A DNA stretch of 64,000 nucleotides, from contig CAYVFI010000011.1 in assembly GCA_964450955.1 (NCBI GenBank), positions 1-64,000 of the forward strand, given 5' to 3'. This DNA is from CAYNWT01 sp964450955 (GTDB lineage Bacteria; Planctomycetota; Planctomycetia; Planctomycetales; Planctomycetaceae). Positions 16,911-26,274 of the stretch are shown here, in pieces. The notes beneath the pieces are model-generated. The model was not told the DNA's origin. It made no database searches and saw only the letters and a program-made list of their open reading frames with translations. Position 1 is the first letter of the stretch. Every line of letters starts with the position of its first letter. The translations under genes were made by a program, and so were the position numbers.

Positions 16911-19334
16911 ATGCGCTACGCGATCGCTGTTCTATTCGTTGTTGGAGCCGCCACCGGTTCTGCGTCTGCGGGGATTCCGGATACGAAACTAAGCGTGTTC
17001 CCGGCAGAACTTAGCCTCCACGGTCACCGCGATTCCCGAAGGCTGATTGTGACCGCCACCGATGAGAATGGTAAGAAAACTGACGTGACGGCGGCGGCAG
17101 TGCTGACCGCCGGATCCGATATCGTATCCATCGACGCCGACGGATTCGTGGTTCCTCAGGCAAGCGGTACAACCAGCGTCACGATTCGGGTGTCAAAGAC
17201 AGAAGTAAGCGTTCCGGTCAACATCGTTCTTGGCGAACCGGTTCCCGTCGACTTCCGAAACGAAGTCAATCCGATCATGAGCAAAGTGGGTTGCAACCAG
17301 GGAACCTGCCACGGTTCACAAAAAGGCCAGAACGGATTCAAACTATCACTCCGTGGTTACGACGCCCTCTACGACTACCGCGCTTTGATTGACGATGTGG
17401 CTGGTCGCCGGTTTAACCGGTCGCAACCCGGGCAATCTTTGATGCTGCTAAAGCCCACTCAGGGCGTACCGCACGAAGGCGGATTTCTGTTTGACGAGAA
17501 CTCCCGGTACTACAAAGTCATCCAACAATGGATCGCCGAAGGCTGTCAGTTTACCGACAAAACCAACCGTGTCACCGCGCTTGGCGTGTACCCGGAAAAG
17601 CCGCTGCTGAACGACGCCGACGCCCAGCAACAGCTAATCGTCATCGCCCGTTACGAAGACGGAACAACTCGCGACGTCACTCGTGAAGCAGTGTTCGACA
17701 CAAGTAGCTTCGAAATCGCAACCGTCTCTGACACCGGTCTGATTGAAGGCGTCCGGCGCGGTGAAGCGGCTGCATTGGTCCGATTCGAAGGCGTTTACGC
17801 TGCTGCTCCAATCACCATTCTCGGGTCCCGCGAGGGCTACGAATGGGTTGCAAGTCCTGAGTACAGCTACGTCGACAACCTTGTGAACAAGAAACTCCAA
17901 CGCATCAAACTTCTGCCGTCTGATCTGGCGACGGATGAAGAATTCCTGCGACGAGTTCACCTGGACTTAACCGGCGTTCCTCCCACCATCAAACAAATAC
18001 GCGACTTCCTTGCCGACAAACGGAACTCAAAAACCAAACGACAGGCGAAAATTGATGAACTGATTGCTGGCCCTGAGTTTGTCGACTACTGGACGCTGAA
18101 ATGGAGCGACCTGCTGCTTAGCAATCGCAAGTACCTCACCGAAAAAGGCGTCTGGGCTTTCCGCAACTGGATTCGAAAATCCGTCGCTGAGAACAAGCCC
18201 GCCAACAATTTCGCTCACGAGTTAATCACCGCCAGCGGCAGCACGTTCGACAATCCCGCCGCAAACTATTACCGAATCGCACGCGAGCCTAAAGTTGTCA
18301 TGGAGAATATGACGCAGGTGTTTCTCGGAACGCGGTTCAACTGCAACCAATGCCACGACCACCCGTTCGAAAAGTGGACTCAGCTGCAGTACTTCGAACT
18401 GTCCGCCTACTTCGCTGGCGTCGGGCGACGCAAAGGTACCGCGGGTGATGAGATCATTTTCACCAGCGCGAAGCCGACCCCCGTTCTGCACCCATCCAGC
18501 GGCCAGGCCGTCGCGCCGTCGTTTCCCTTCAAACATGAAGGGATGGACGACAGCATCAAAGACCAACGTGAAGCACTGGGCCAATGGCTGACATCTGACA
18601 AGAACCCATACTTCGCAAAAAGCATCGTGAATCGCTACTGGAGCTACTTCCATGGCCGTGGAATCATTGACCCGGTCGACGATATTCGAGCCAGCAACCC
18701 TGCTTCAAATCCTGAACTGCTTGACGCTCTGACCAGGGACTTCATCAATCATAAGTTTGATCTCAAACACCTGATTCGAACGATCGTTTCAACGCACACC
18801 TATCAACGTTCGTTCCGCCCCAACGACTGGAACGAAGGGGACAACGTCAATTTCTCACACGCCTCCGCCAGAAGGCTGTCGGCCGAACAACTTTACGACT
18901 CGATCATCATCGCCACCGGCGCGCCGCGGAACTTGCCGGGCGTGCCGGCTGGTTTTCGAGCCTCTCAGTTACCTGATTCCAGCGTGCAGGTTGGGTTTCT
19001 GGATATGTTCGGTCGCCCGCCGCGCGAGTCACCGTGTGAGTGCGAACGGAACAGCGACGTGAGCCTTGGGCAAACGCTGAACCTGGTCAACGGCCCAACA
19101 ATCGCCGAAGCCATCATTCATCCGACTGGCCTGGTTTCCAGGTCGATCAAGGCCGGAGACAAGCCAGAGAAACTAATCGAGAGCATCTACCTGGCGACAT
19201 TGTGCCGCGCTCCAACCGCTGTGGAAAAAGCGACGCTGGTCAAATACTTCGCTGAAGTCGGCAGAACCGAAGAAGCGGCTCAGGACCTGATGTGGGCCCT
19301 TATCAACAGCCCCGGCTTCCTCTTCAATCGCTAG
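16911..19334 (+). CDS. Exported DUF1549/DUF1553 protein with bacterial Ig-like domains
   Basis: 807 residues with a signal peptide (AIAVLFVVGAATGSASA). Order of domains: Big2-like Ig domain (about 22-105), a cysteine motif GCNQGTCHGS (about 125), a second Ig-like domain (about 225-310), DUF1549 (about 325-510, NCNQCHDHPFEKWTQ) and DUF1553 (about 555-790, NPYFAKSIVNRYWSYFHGR). These families are abundant in planctomycetes and remain without a proven biochemical role. The GTCHGS and CNQCH motifs could bind haem or metal. It follows the cytochrome/WD40 gene by 13 bases. A related protein is at 31452-33689. Confidence 0.85.
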   Translation: MRYAIAVLFVVGAATGSASAGIPDTKLSVFPAELSLHGHRDSRRLIVTATDENGKKTDVTAAAVLTAGSDIVSIDADGFVVPQASGTTSVTIRVSKTEVSVPVNIVLGEPVPVDFRNEVNPIMSKVGCNQGTCHGSQKGQNGFKLSLRGYDALYDYRALIDDVAGRRFNRSQPGQSLMLLKPTQGVPHEGGFLFDENSRYYKVIQQWIAEGCQFTDKTNRVTALGVYPEKPLLNDADAQQQLIVIARYEDGTTRDVTREAVFDTSSFEIATVSDTGLIEGVRRGEAAALVRFEGVYAAAPITILGSREGYEWVASPEYSYVDNLVNKKLQRIKLLPSDLATDEEFLRRVHLDLTGVPPTIKQIRDFLADKRNSKTKRQAKIDELIAGPEFVDYWTLKWSDLLLSNRKYLTEKGVWAFRNWIRKSVAENKPANNFAHELITASGSTFDNPAANYYRIAREPKVVMENMTQVFLGTRFNCNQCHDHPFEKWTQLQYFELSAYFAGVGRRKGTAGDEIIFTSAKPTPVLHPSSGQAVAPSFPFKHEGMDDSIKDQREALGQWLTSDKNPYFAKSIVNRYWSYFHGRGIIDPVDDIRASNPASNPELLDALTRDFINHKFDLKHLIRTIVSTHTYQRSFRPNDWNEGDNVNFSHASARRLSAEQLYDSIIIATGAPRNLPGVPAGFRASQLPDSSVQVGFLDMFGRPPRESPCECERNSDVSLGQTLNLVNGPTIAEAIIHPTGLVSRSIKAGDKPEKLIESIYLATLCRAPTAVEKATLVKYFAEVGRTEEAAQDLMWALINSPGFLFNR

Positions 19335-19480
19335 ACAACGTTCCGCTGCACCGGATTCCGATTGACGTATTGGGATGATGGCTTACGGAGCTTCGAATCC
19401 GGTTGAGATCGCGTTGTGCGTGACGGCGTCCTAAGTCTCAGGTGTCCGCGAGCGGTCACGCGGCCGCTTCGAATTCACTG

Positions 19481-19825
19481 TCACAAACCGCGCGGGCGCC
19501 ATTGGTATTCGGCCAGAGAAATCCGACCGTTCTCATTGAACTCAACTCCCTCATCCTCCAGCAGCCATCGCTGTTCACATTCCGAGTCCGGGCGGCCATC
19601 GCCGTGCGAACGCTTTACCAGTCGTTCTGAAATCTCGCCGCGTGAGTTCACAATCCTGTACCACGGCAATCGCGACCCTTCCGGCAGGTTCCGCAAAACG
19701 AACCCCACCTGACGAGCGTTACGTGGAAACCCGGCCAGTCTGGCAATCTGCCCGTAGGTTGCCACTCGCCCTTTGGGCACTCGACGGATCGTGCGGCAGA
19801 TCGCCTGATGTTGTTCCGACTGCAT
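19481..19825 (-). CDS. Alkyltransferase-like (Atl) DNA-binding protein
   Basis: 114-residue member of the MGMT C-terminal domain family, with RVPKGRVATYGQIARLAGFP (helix-turn-helix region) and AARQVGFVLRNLP-like sequence. The active-site motif PCHRV of O6-alkylguanine transferases reads PWYRIV here, so the acceptor Cys is replaced by Trp. That is the hallmark of alkyltransferase-like proteins, which bind alkylated guanine and direct it to nucleotide excision repair without repairing it. The length suits an Atl protein. It starts five bases after the tsaB stop, so the two genes are probably co-transcribed. Confidence 0.85.
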   Translation of the reverse strand: MQSEQHQAICRTIRRVPKGRVATYGQIARLAGFPRNARQVGFVLRNLPEGSRLPWYRIVNSRGEISERLVKRSHGDGRPDSECEQRWLLEDEGVEFNENGRISLAEYQWRPRGL

Positions 19826-19830
19826 TCTGA

Positions 19831-20514
19831 CTACGGCCCGACACCGTCTCGTTTTTCTTCAGCCGCGCTGCGCCTCAGATAAAACGGTTCCAGCTTCCAC
19901 GGGTCGGCAATGTTACCCGTTGCCAGCTTCACCCGGCTTAATTTCGCCACGACTCCTGCCTGAGGAGCCCAGACGGACTCGTCGGCCACACGACAAACAC
20001 CGGCCAAATCGGTTCCATACTTGTCCAGCCCTGGCCCCGTGAGCACCGACTGCGGCATAAGCAACGAACGGGCTTTTTCGATTGAGACAATCTGCACTTC
20101 AGCCAGTGCGTGCGGGCAACCGTCAGTCAGCGTGTACTCGCCAAAAAATACTTCGCCTCGTTGAGCATCTGAGATTACGCAAATGTGTTCGCTGTCATCC
20201 CCTGCCTTCGCAGCACATGCTTCCAAAGTCGGCACAGCAACAATCGGGCACTTGTTGATCCAACCAAACGTCTTGGCAAAGACAATCCCAACTCGTAATC
20301 CAGTGAAACTACCCGGCCCAAGACTGACCCCAACACAATGCGTATCCCGCGGACCTAACCCGTGCTCTTCCAGCAACGCGCAGGCATCAGCAACCAAAGT
20401 CTGGGCGTGACGCCGGCCGTCGCTGGCCAGCATGCGTTCCACCGGCTCTTCGCCTTCACGCAAGAGAGCAATTGAACCCTTGCGTCCTGATGTTTCTACA
20501 GCCAAAAAGTTCAT
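19831..20514 (-). CDS. tsaB: tRNA threonylcarbamoyladenosine biosynthesis protein TsaB
   Basis: 227 residues. MNFLAVETSGRKGSIAL at the N-terminus and VSLGPGSFTGLRVGIVFAKT near residue 65 are diagnostic for TsaB, the partner of TsaD and TsaE in t6A37 modification of ANN-decoding tRNAs. FGEYTL and QAGVVAKL-type C-terminal sequence also fit. The protein should act in the cytoplasm in a complex with TsaD. Neither tsaD nor tsaE is visible in this window. ATG at 20514; the atl gene follows directly. Confidence 0.9.
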   Translation of the reverse strand: MNFLAVETSGRKGSIALLREGEEPVERMLASDGRRHAQTLVADACALLEEHGLGPRDTHCVGVSLGPGSFTGLRVGIVFAKTFGWINKCPIVAVPTLEACAAKAGDDSEHICVISDAQRGEVFFGEYTLTDGCPHALAEVQIVSIEKARSLLMPQSVLTGPGLDKYGTDLAGVCRVADESVWAPQAGVVAKLSRVKLATGNIADPWKLEPFYLRRSAAEEKRDGVGP

Positions 20515-20702
20515 AGGGAAATGTACCGCTGCCCAGTGTGCTTAACCAGCATCCGGGAGTCGATCGGTATAAAAAGTGAACAGAAGAATCGTCACAACCG
20601 GCCTCGGACATTGGCCGAGCACAATGGGTGGGAGTTTTCGCATCAAAATGATGCCCGGTCCGACCTAGGCTTCAGCGTTGACGGATCACTGGGCTAAAAG
20701 CG

Positions 20703-21506
20703 ATGCGATACCACAAGATAGTAACTAACGTGCTGGAACACCTCACGGTTGGCCTCACGCCATTCGTTGAGAGTGAGCTTCGACGCGTGTACGGAAACGG
20801 CTGGATGGCTGCCATCCAAAGCAGCTTTCGTCGTATGCCGACCATCGAAACCACCGACGGATCGATGCAGTGGGACGCCCACGCATTACTAACAGTGATG
20901 TGGGACCAATGGAACCAGGTCTTCCGATCGAAGCTGGGGTTCCTTGAACGAAGTATGGTCAGTGAACTTAGAGAATACCGCAACCGCTGGGCTCATCAGG
21001 TTCACTTTGAATTCGACGACGCCTACCGAATCGTGGATAACGCCGATCGGCTGCTTCAGGCTGCGGCTCGCCCATCGCGAACTGTGGAAAACACAAAACG
21101 CGAGATGCTGCATACTGAGTTCAGCCGGCAGATCGCCACCGCTCAGGAACGGTCCAACCGCTTCCGAAAAACGTGGATGAACATCGGCCTGTACGCCACC
21201 GCCGCCTTAGGCCTGGGCGCCGTTGTCATGGCTGCGGTTTCCTCGCCAACAGACTGGATCTTCGCAGCCGGTATCGGCATCGCGCTGATATTTGTCATCA
21301 TGGCGGAAACCCGAGTTCGACCGCGACTGGTTGGACCACACGAATGTCAATGGTGTCACAAAATCGTTTACACCGAAGTCTGCCCCTACTGCCAGCCAGA
21401 ACTGTTGCTGGAACAGAATGGCCTTGAGATCGCACAATCAGGGCCAACCACGGAAGACCTGCGCGAATTGACACGCCCTAAACAACCTGTTGCAACACTG
21501 GGCTAA
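20703..21506 (+). CDS. Swt1-type HEPN protein with two membrane spans and a zinc ribbon
   Basis: 267 residues. The N-terminal 125 residues match the Swt1-type HEPN fold: NVLEHLTVGLTPFVESEL, KLGFLERSMVSELREYRNRW, AHQVHFEFDDAYRIVDNADR. The candidate RNase motif R-N-x3-H is intact (RNRWAH). A basic linker leads to two hydrophobic helices (about 162-180 and 184-205), then a zinc ribbon ECQWCHKIVYTEVCPYC (about 217-235). HEPN domains of this kind are often ribonucleases in RNA processing, toxin or defence systems; here it would be tethered to the membrane. A 65-residue membrane protein follows three bases later. No antitoxin is recognised. Confidence 0.75.
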   Translation: MRYHKIVTNVLEHLTVGLTPFVESELRRVYGNGWMAAIQSSFRRMPTIETTDGSMQWDAHALLTVMWDQWNQVFRSKLGFLERSMVSELREYRNRWAHQVHFEFDDAYRIVDNADRLLQAAARPSRTVENTKREMLHTEFSRQIATAQERSNRFRKTWMNIGLYATAALGLGAVVMAAVSSPTDWIFAAGIGIALIFVIMAETRVRPRLVGPHECQWCHKIVYTEVCPYCQPELLLEQNGLEIAQSGPTTEDLRELTRPKQPVATLG

Positions 21507-21509
21507 CCT

Positions 21510-21707
21510 GTGCCGCCGAAACGCGCCGACAAAGAACCTGATGTGAAGGCCTACATATCAACGTGGAGCATTGCGATTCTCTCGGCCGCGTGCGCCTGGT
21601 TCGGCTGGTTCCACAACGACACAAACACACTCCTGATGTCATTGGCAGGCCTGATCGCCTTCCTCACATTTCAGATGAGCCCAGAAACCACCAAGATCAG
21701 CCGGTAA
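21510..21707 (+). CDS. Small two-span membrane protein next to the HEPN gene
   Basis: 65 residues from a GTG at 21510, three bases after the HEPN stop. Two hydrophobic stretches (about 18-33, ISTWSIAILSAACAWFG, and 41-56, LLMSLAGLIAFLTFQM) joined by a short hydrophilic turn. No family recognised. Tight spacing and shared membrane location suggest it works with the HEPN protein. Small size and absence of motifs keep the call tentative. Confidence 0.5.
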   Translation: MPPKRADKEPDVKAYISTWSIAILSAACAWFGWFHNDTNTLLMSLAGLIAFLTFQMSPETTKISR

Positions 21708-21890
21708 GCCCGATGGCGAAGCGATAGGTGCTCGGTTGACTCGAACACCGACCTGAGCCCTACATCGATCTGCTCTCGACCCACGTCGCATCGCGTAATC
21801 ACAGAGTCAACTGTCTGACCTATTTTCAGACTAATGGACTCACAGCCACACTCAACAACGCCAAGATTGCGCACGCAGAGGACCAGATCC
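21671..21890 (-). pseudogene. Possible S1-domain gene fragment
   Basis: On the minus strand the sequence LKIGQTVDSVITRCDVGRE followed by QIDVGLRS closely resembles the end of an S1 RNA-binding domain (GQxVxxxVxxxDxxxxxIxLxL). It has no plausible start: its upstream part dissolves into GTCCCC-type repeats. The fragment's stop overlaps the small membrane gene by 37 bases. Either it is the remnant of an S1 protein broken up by repeat insertion, or a chance match. No confident function. Confidence 0.25.
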
Positions 21891-22604
21891 GTCCCCGTCC
21901 CCGTGTCCCCGTCTTGACCTCCCAAGCGCCGAAGTACCGACACCACGCTGACTTGCAAAGTGAAAAGTAGAATGTCCCCGTTTTTTTGCCCAGCGGAATT
22001 CCACGTAGCCGAAAAAGGGGACTGGCTCCGACACCAAAAAGCCAAGTCAACACCAGAAGCACCCAAACCAGAAACAGGTCACCAACGCCAGCCCAGCCCC
22101 AGTCGGTGCCTGTCCCCTTTCTTCGGCGGTGACCAACCAGAACGCATCCATGTCCAGCGCAGAACCGCAAAGGGGACAGGCACCCTCCGCGGCTGGGTAG
22201 ACGAACACAGCAGATCGAATCAGTGCTTCGGTTCGTCAAACATCGAGCCGAGTGGGCGGGAGCCAGCCCCCTTGGCTCCCGTCACCGCGATTCGAGCGTC
22301 AACGTACAAAGATCATTTTTAAGGTGTCAGGAACCGTTTCCAGCAGCGGCTGGGACCGTAGGCGAATTCTTGATTGGTGTAGGCCAAAGGTCATCGCGGT
22401 AGGGACGGGCATTTCTGACCGCCGCCCGCACAGATCCGTACCTGAAGTCCGTACTTGGAGGATTACCTCGTACGGCTCCTGCCTTGAGTCGGACGTGAAA
22501 CCGTTGGCTGGGATAAGGATGAGTGATGCGTGGACGCGGTAGGTGCCTGCGAGCGAAGTCCGGCGCGTCTTTTTTTACCAGGGTAACACTTCGGGTGACA
22601 CCAA
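21708..22604. repeat. Repeat-rich intergenic stretch with GTCCCC-type REP-like elements
   Basis: About 900 bases with no convincing intact gene. The clearest element is a perfect 16-bp inverted repeat, GGTGCCTGTCCCCTTT (22105-22120) and AAAGGGGACAGGCACC (22169-22184). Related pieces are GTCCCCGTCCCCGTGTCCCCG near 21890-21912, GTCCCCGTTTTTTT at 21974-21987 and AAAAAGGGGACTGGCTCCGA from 22012. These look like REP or decayed mobile units. No adjacent REP-associated transposase is seen. Confidence 0.6.
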
Positions 22605-22643
22605 TAAAAAAACGGCATCTCCGGACACCGGAAATACCGTTAT
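22605..22643 (-). terminator. Rho-independent terminator of tRNA-Lys
   Basis: On the minus strand AACGGTATTTCCGG pairs with CCGGAGATGCCGTT with two mismatches around a 4-base loop, then a run of seven T residues. It starts eight bases after the tRNA 3' end. Confidence 0.8.
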
Positions 22644-22649
22644 TTGCAG

Positions 22650-22722
<73 letters not shown>

Positions 22723-22863
22723 GATCGTGTCCGTTAGACACGAGTTCTCCACCGGAATGAACCGGGTTGCGAGATTGTAGCCCTGATTTGCGGAGACGCA
22801 ACGGTTCGAATCAAACCAGCGGGTCTGCCTTCAAGATTCCCAGTTTTCGTCGCTGATATTGGC

Positions 22864-23184
22864 CTAATTCGCGGGATTAGGAACCCTGACCTGGATTGCC
22901 AAATCAACCACGCGAGCTTCGTAGGTCGGATGCGTCAGGGTCGGACTGAGCGTATGTTGGCCATTCGTGACATCGAACTGCCAGCCATGCCACGGACACG
23001 TGACAATGCATCCGTCTATCTTACCCGTGCCAACCGGCCCGCCCGCGTGTGGGCAGACTCCGTCCATGGCGTGAATCGTGCCGTCGATGTTGAAAATTGC
23101 GATAATCAATCCGGCTGCAACCACTTCCTTGCCTGTTCCCGGAGGAAGTTCTGATAGTTCAGCGACAGTGGTCCAGTCATTCAT
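22864..23184 (-). CDS. Rieske [2Fe-2S] ferredoxin-like protein
   Basis: 106-residue single Rieske domain. Both cluster motifs are intact: CPHAGGPVG (C-x-H, about residue 44) and CPWHGWQFD (C-x2-H, about residue 63). There are no membrane segments and no fused oxygenase domain, so it belongs with the small soluble NirD- or BphF-like ferredoxins that carry electrons to an oxygenase or reductase. No partner enzyme is encoded next to it; the tRNA-Lys and an acyltransferase gene flank it. ATG at 23184. Confidence 0.88.
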   Translation of the reverse strand: MNDWTTVAELSELPPGTGKEVVAAGLIIAIFNIDGTIHAMDGVCPHAGGPVGTGKIDGCIVTCPWHGWQFDVTNGQHTLSPTLTHPTYEARVVDLAIQVRVPNPAN

Positions 23185-23361
23185 TAAATCGTCGGATACA
23201 AGACAAGGAAACAGAAAGGAAAGAGCGGCGCAGCAGGAAGGGGAACCTACTGACTGAGGGGAACTCGCTGAAGTCCTGGAATGCAGATAGGTTCCAACCG
23301 CGACTGCTTCTGAAGCGACACATGCGACCCCTCAATCGCAACGCTACAGACCACACAAACG

Positions 23362-24312
23362 CTAAGCGGCCCTGGCATTTTTTTTTCGACGCTTCTGTCC
23401 CGGTACCGACTTCCACCGCCGATGGACCCAGAAGTATTGCTCCGGTGCCTTGCGAACCGCACTTTCCAAAGCGGCAGTGTAGTCCTGAGTCAGGCGTTCG
23501 ACGTCAGTTCCATAGTCCTGCGGATCGAACACAGCTTCGCAGCCGAGTTCAAACTGAGTCCACCGGGCATTCTTGAAATCATCGGGCAACCGCCGAGCAT
23601 ACGCAACCGCGATAACAGCGTCATACTCCCGCGCCAACAGCGCGATGGATTTGAACGTGGAAGCCGGCTTGCCGAAGAAGTCAACAAACACACCGCGGCG
23701 TCCCGCGTCCTGATCGCCCAGTAACCCAAGTGTTCCGCCCGCGTCCAGGAAATCGACCATCAAATCGCTGCCACCCTTCTTCGAAATCAGACGGTGACCA
23801 GTATGTTGCCGGAATCGTTCGAACCAGCCATGCAACCACGGGTTATCCAGATCCCGCGCGACGACGCCGGTCGGGTAACCGAAACAACCGAAGGTCGTGT
23901 TCGCCAATTCCCAGTTGCCGAAATGACCGCTGAGATAGATAACGGGGCGCCCCCCAGACAACGCCTGCACGCTGAGTTCTCTGTTATAGAAACTAATGAC
24001 GTCCGCACAGTTATACAGCCGCACTTTGTAGGGCAGCTGCGCGATCTCGATGATGACTCGGAACAAGTGGACCCACATTTGATGGATCGTGCGGCTCACG
24101 TCCGCATCCGGCATGTCCTCGCCGAAAGCAGTGCGGATGTTTTCGCTTGCGACTTTGAACCGAGTCCACTTGCGCGGCAACACGAAGTGGATGAACCCAC
24201 CCAGCGCTTGCGCCAGCCAAATGGCTGCGCGCGTGGGCAACGCTCGGACAACACAAATGATTGTCCGGAATACGAGGTACTCCAGTGCCTGTCGGATCTT
24301 TAAACGGCTCAT
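23362..24312 (-). CDS. LpxL/HtrB-family lysophospholipid acyltransferase
   Basis: About 316 residues. The catalytic HxxxxE motif is seen as HFGNWE (about residue 120), with downstream family blocks VVARDLDNPWLHGWFERFR, GTLGLLGDQDAG and GVFVDFFGKPAST. LpxL-type enzymes add secondary acyl chains to lipid A or a related lipid on the inner face of the cytoplasmic membrane; the N-terminal hydrophobic region (about 10-40) fits membrane association. Start taken at the ATG at 24312 because the frame from the GTG at 24372 adds a non-family stretch; neither has a clear Shine-Dalgarno site. The exact acceptor lipid is unknown. Confidence 0.78.
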   Translation of the reverse strand: MSRLKIRQALEYLVFRTIICVVRALPTRAAIWLAQALGGFIHFVLPRKWTRFKVASENIRTAFGEDMPDADVSRTIHQMWVHLFRVIIEIAQLPYKVRLYNCADVISFYNRELSVQALSGGRPVIYLSGHFGNWELANTTFGCFGYPTGVVARDLDNPWLHGWFERFRQHTGHRLISKKGGSDLMVDFLDAGGTLGLLGDQDAGRRGVFVDFFGKPASTFKSIALLAREYDAVIAVAYARRLPDDFKNARWTQFELGCEAVFDPQDYGTDVERLTQDYTAALESAVRKAPEQYFWVHRRWKSVPGQKRRKKNARAA

Positions 24313-24522
24313 AACAAGAGGAGTCTCGATCAACTGGGCGAAACCGTCAATTCCAAACGAATTGTCCCGCACATTGGCGTCTCAGCCGACTAATTCGACT
24401 CCAAAAATCTCTTTCCCGCCAGCCCCACGGAGAACAAAGCCCACCACACGCTCAACCGGGTCTGCACCTGCCAACCCCAGCCCCCTGCCCCACCGGATTC
24501 CGATCGAACGGAACGTTCGTCG

Positions 24523-26229
24523 TTAGGAGATTATGTCGCGGCGCTGGCTGACGTAGTCCCAGACGACAAAACGGTCCAGTTCCTTGCCGGCAGTGAAGAA
24601 CACTCGGCCACCAGTTGATTCTGCCAGGCGGTGCGCGAACTGCACGTCCTCGTGAGTCTGCGACCAGGTCGAAAGCAGAAAGATATTAATTGTGATGCCG
24701 TCGCGTTTGCACAGCATACCTTCGCGCATAGTGGCTTGTTCGGTCTGTGGGTCGGGCGGGTACAGCATGAAGAGGTGTTCGTCTTCGAAATGCGCCGTGG
24801 GAAGCCCGTCTGTGATAAGGATGATCTGGCGATTCGGAGTATCCTGCGTTGCCAGATTGCGTCGAGCCATTTGCAGACCGTGTTGCAGATTGGTGAAGTG
24901 CGGCGGGATGTGTACCTTACTCATGTTCGCGTCGCTCATGTCCGCGCGGAGCCGAACGATGGGGTCGGTGATGGTCGGGATCTTCGGCATCATCTCAATC
25001 AGTTCGCTTGCCTGCCGCATTTGTGCGAACGTGCTGATTTCGATGAACCGCAGGAAGTCACCGGGGAACTCACTTCGAATCAGCCCGTTTAACGCGAGGC
25101 TCATTCGCTTCACATTGATGTACTCGCCGCCATAGCGCATGGAACCGCTCATGTCCATTGCCACAACTGTCGCACACTTGGGATTGTTGCGGGTGCGATG
25201 AATCTCAATGTCTTCCTGCTTCAGCCGAATTGGAAGGCCTGGCCCACTGCGCAGCATGGCGTTGGTCAGGGTCTGCGGGATGTCCATGTTGGTGACTGAA
25301 TCGCCAAACTCATACGGCTTGGTCGATTGCATCTCGACGGTGCCTTCGCCGACAACCGGCCCCTGATGTCGTCCGGTCTTTGACGCCTGCAAATCGCTGA
25401 AGATGCGTTCCAGCAGTTTACCCTGGAACATCGCGTACGCTTTGGGAGTCAGCTGAACGCGGCCGTCGCTGGAATCCAGCCCCTGATTCTCCAGGACTTC
25501 CTTGAGATACTCTTCAATTTGTTTTTGAACGCGCGCGAGCTCTTCCAGCTTTTCTTCGTCAGCGAACTCAGCAAGTTCCTGCAAATCAATGACGGCAACC
25601 TGCGCCGTGTCGGCTGCTTCTTTCAGTTGTTCCAACAGCTTTTCGATGCGGTCGAGTTCCTCCTTAATCTCGATGGCCAACGGAATATCCATCGACGTCT
25701 CGCCGGTGAAGTTGTAGTTGGCCGCCATCTCATCGATTTGATACTTGTTGCCAAGATCTTCCATCAGGTGCAGCACACCAGAGGCGAACCCGCGATCTTC
25801 GCGTTCTGACCGATACCAAATTTGTTCCAACTGATAGATCTGTTCGTCGTCAAACGCACGACGGAACTTCTTCTTGAACGATTTGGGCACCCGCAAATTT
25901 TGCCCCGTGTTGCGATAGGTCGCGTAGGCTTCGCCCTGGACAGTGTCGGTTTCGTACGTTTCAAGGATCCGCTGCTTGCGGTCCTCCAACATTTCCATGA
26001 CGGCGTCAATACTGGGGCCCAGCCCGGCAAACTGCCCAGGATCCAACTTAATCGCGTTGGCGAGTTCCTCTTCAGTCAGCTGGCGACGGTTCCCGTACAT
26101 CAGCATGTGATCGAACGCAGCCGAAACAACGTCCGGCGCGGGTTCAGTGGGGCTTGGGAATTTCTTCGGATCGTACTTTTGGTACGTGTGAATAATTCCA
26201 CCGCTGGAGCGAGGCTTTGGTTCGTTCAT
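24523..26229 (-). CDS. Large von Willebrand factor A (CoxE/YehP-like) protein
   Basis: About 568 residues. The C-terminal third is a vWA domain with an intact MIDAS motif DMSGSM near residue 362, followed by QIILITDGLPTAHF and a C-terminal HEDVQFAHRLAESTGGRVFF. The central part (about 160-270) is rich in Glu and Leu and is likely coiled coil (IEKLLEQLKEAADTAQVA, EELARVQKQIEEYLKEVL). Such proteins often work with a MoxR-type AAA+ ATPase, but none is adjacent. The open frame extends to 26328, yet the ATG at 26229 (MNEPKPRSSGG) is the most family-like start. It is divergent from the gene at 26275, with a 45-base gap. Confidence 0.7.
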   Translation of the reverse strand: MNEPKPRSSGGIIHTYQKYDPKKFPSPTEPAPDVVSAAFDHMLMYGNRRQLTEEELANAIKLDPGQFAGLGPSIDAVMEMLEDRKQRILETYETDTVQGEAYATYRNTGQNLRVPKSFKKKFRRAFDDEQIYQLEQIWYRSEREDRGFASGVLHLMEDLGNKYQIDEMAANYNFTGETSMDIPLAIEIKEELDRIEKLLEQLKEAADTAQVAVIDLQELAEFADEEKLEELARVQKQIEEYLKEVLENQGLDSSDGRVQLTPKAYAMFQGKLLERIFSDLQASKTGRHQGPVVGEGTVEMQSTKPYEFGDSVTNMDIPQTLTNAMLRSGPGLPIRLKQEDIEIHRTRNNPKCATVVAMDMSGSMRYGGEYINVKRMSLALNGLIRSEFPGDFLRFIEISTFAQMRQASELIEMMPKIPTITDPIVRLRADMSDANMSKVHIPPHFTNLQHGLQMARRNLATQDTPNRQIILITDGLPTAHFEDEHLFMLYPPDPQTEQATMREGMLCKRDGITINIFLLSTWSQTHEDVQFAHRLAESTGGRVFFTAGKELDRFVVWDYVSQRRDIIS

Positions 26230-26274
26230 GTCATTTACCACGAAGAGATACACACCCATTCTAGGCGCGGAGGC

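Noticed and set aside
25519..25809. Plus-strand open frames inside the vWA gene
   Set aside because: They lie antisense to a well-supported coding region and show no motif.
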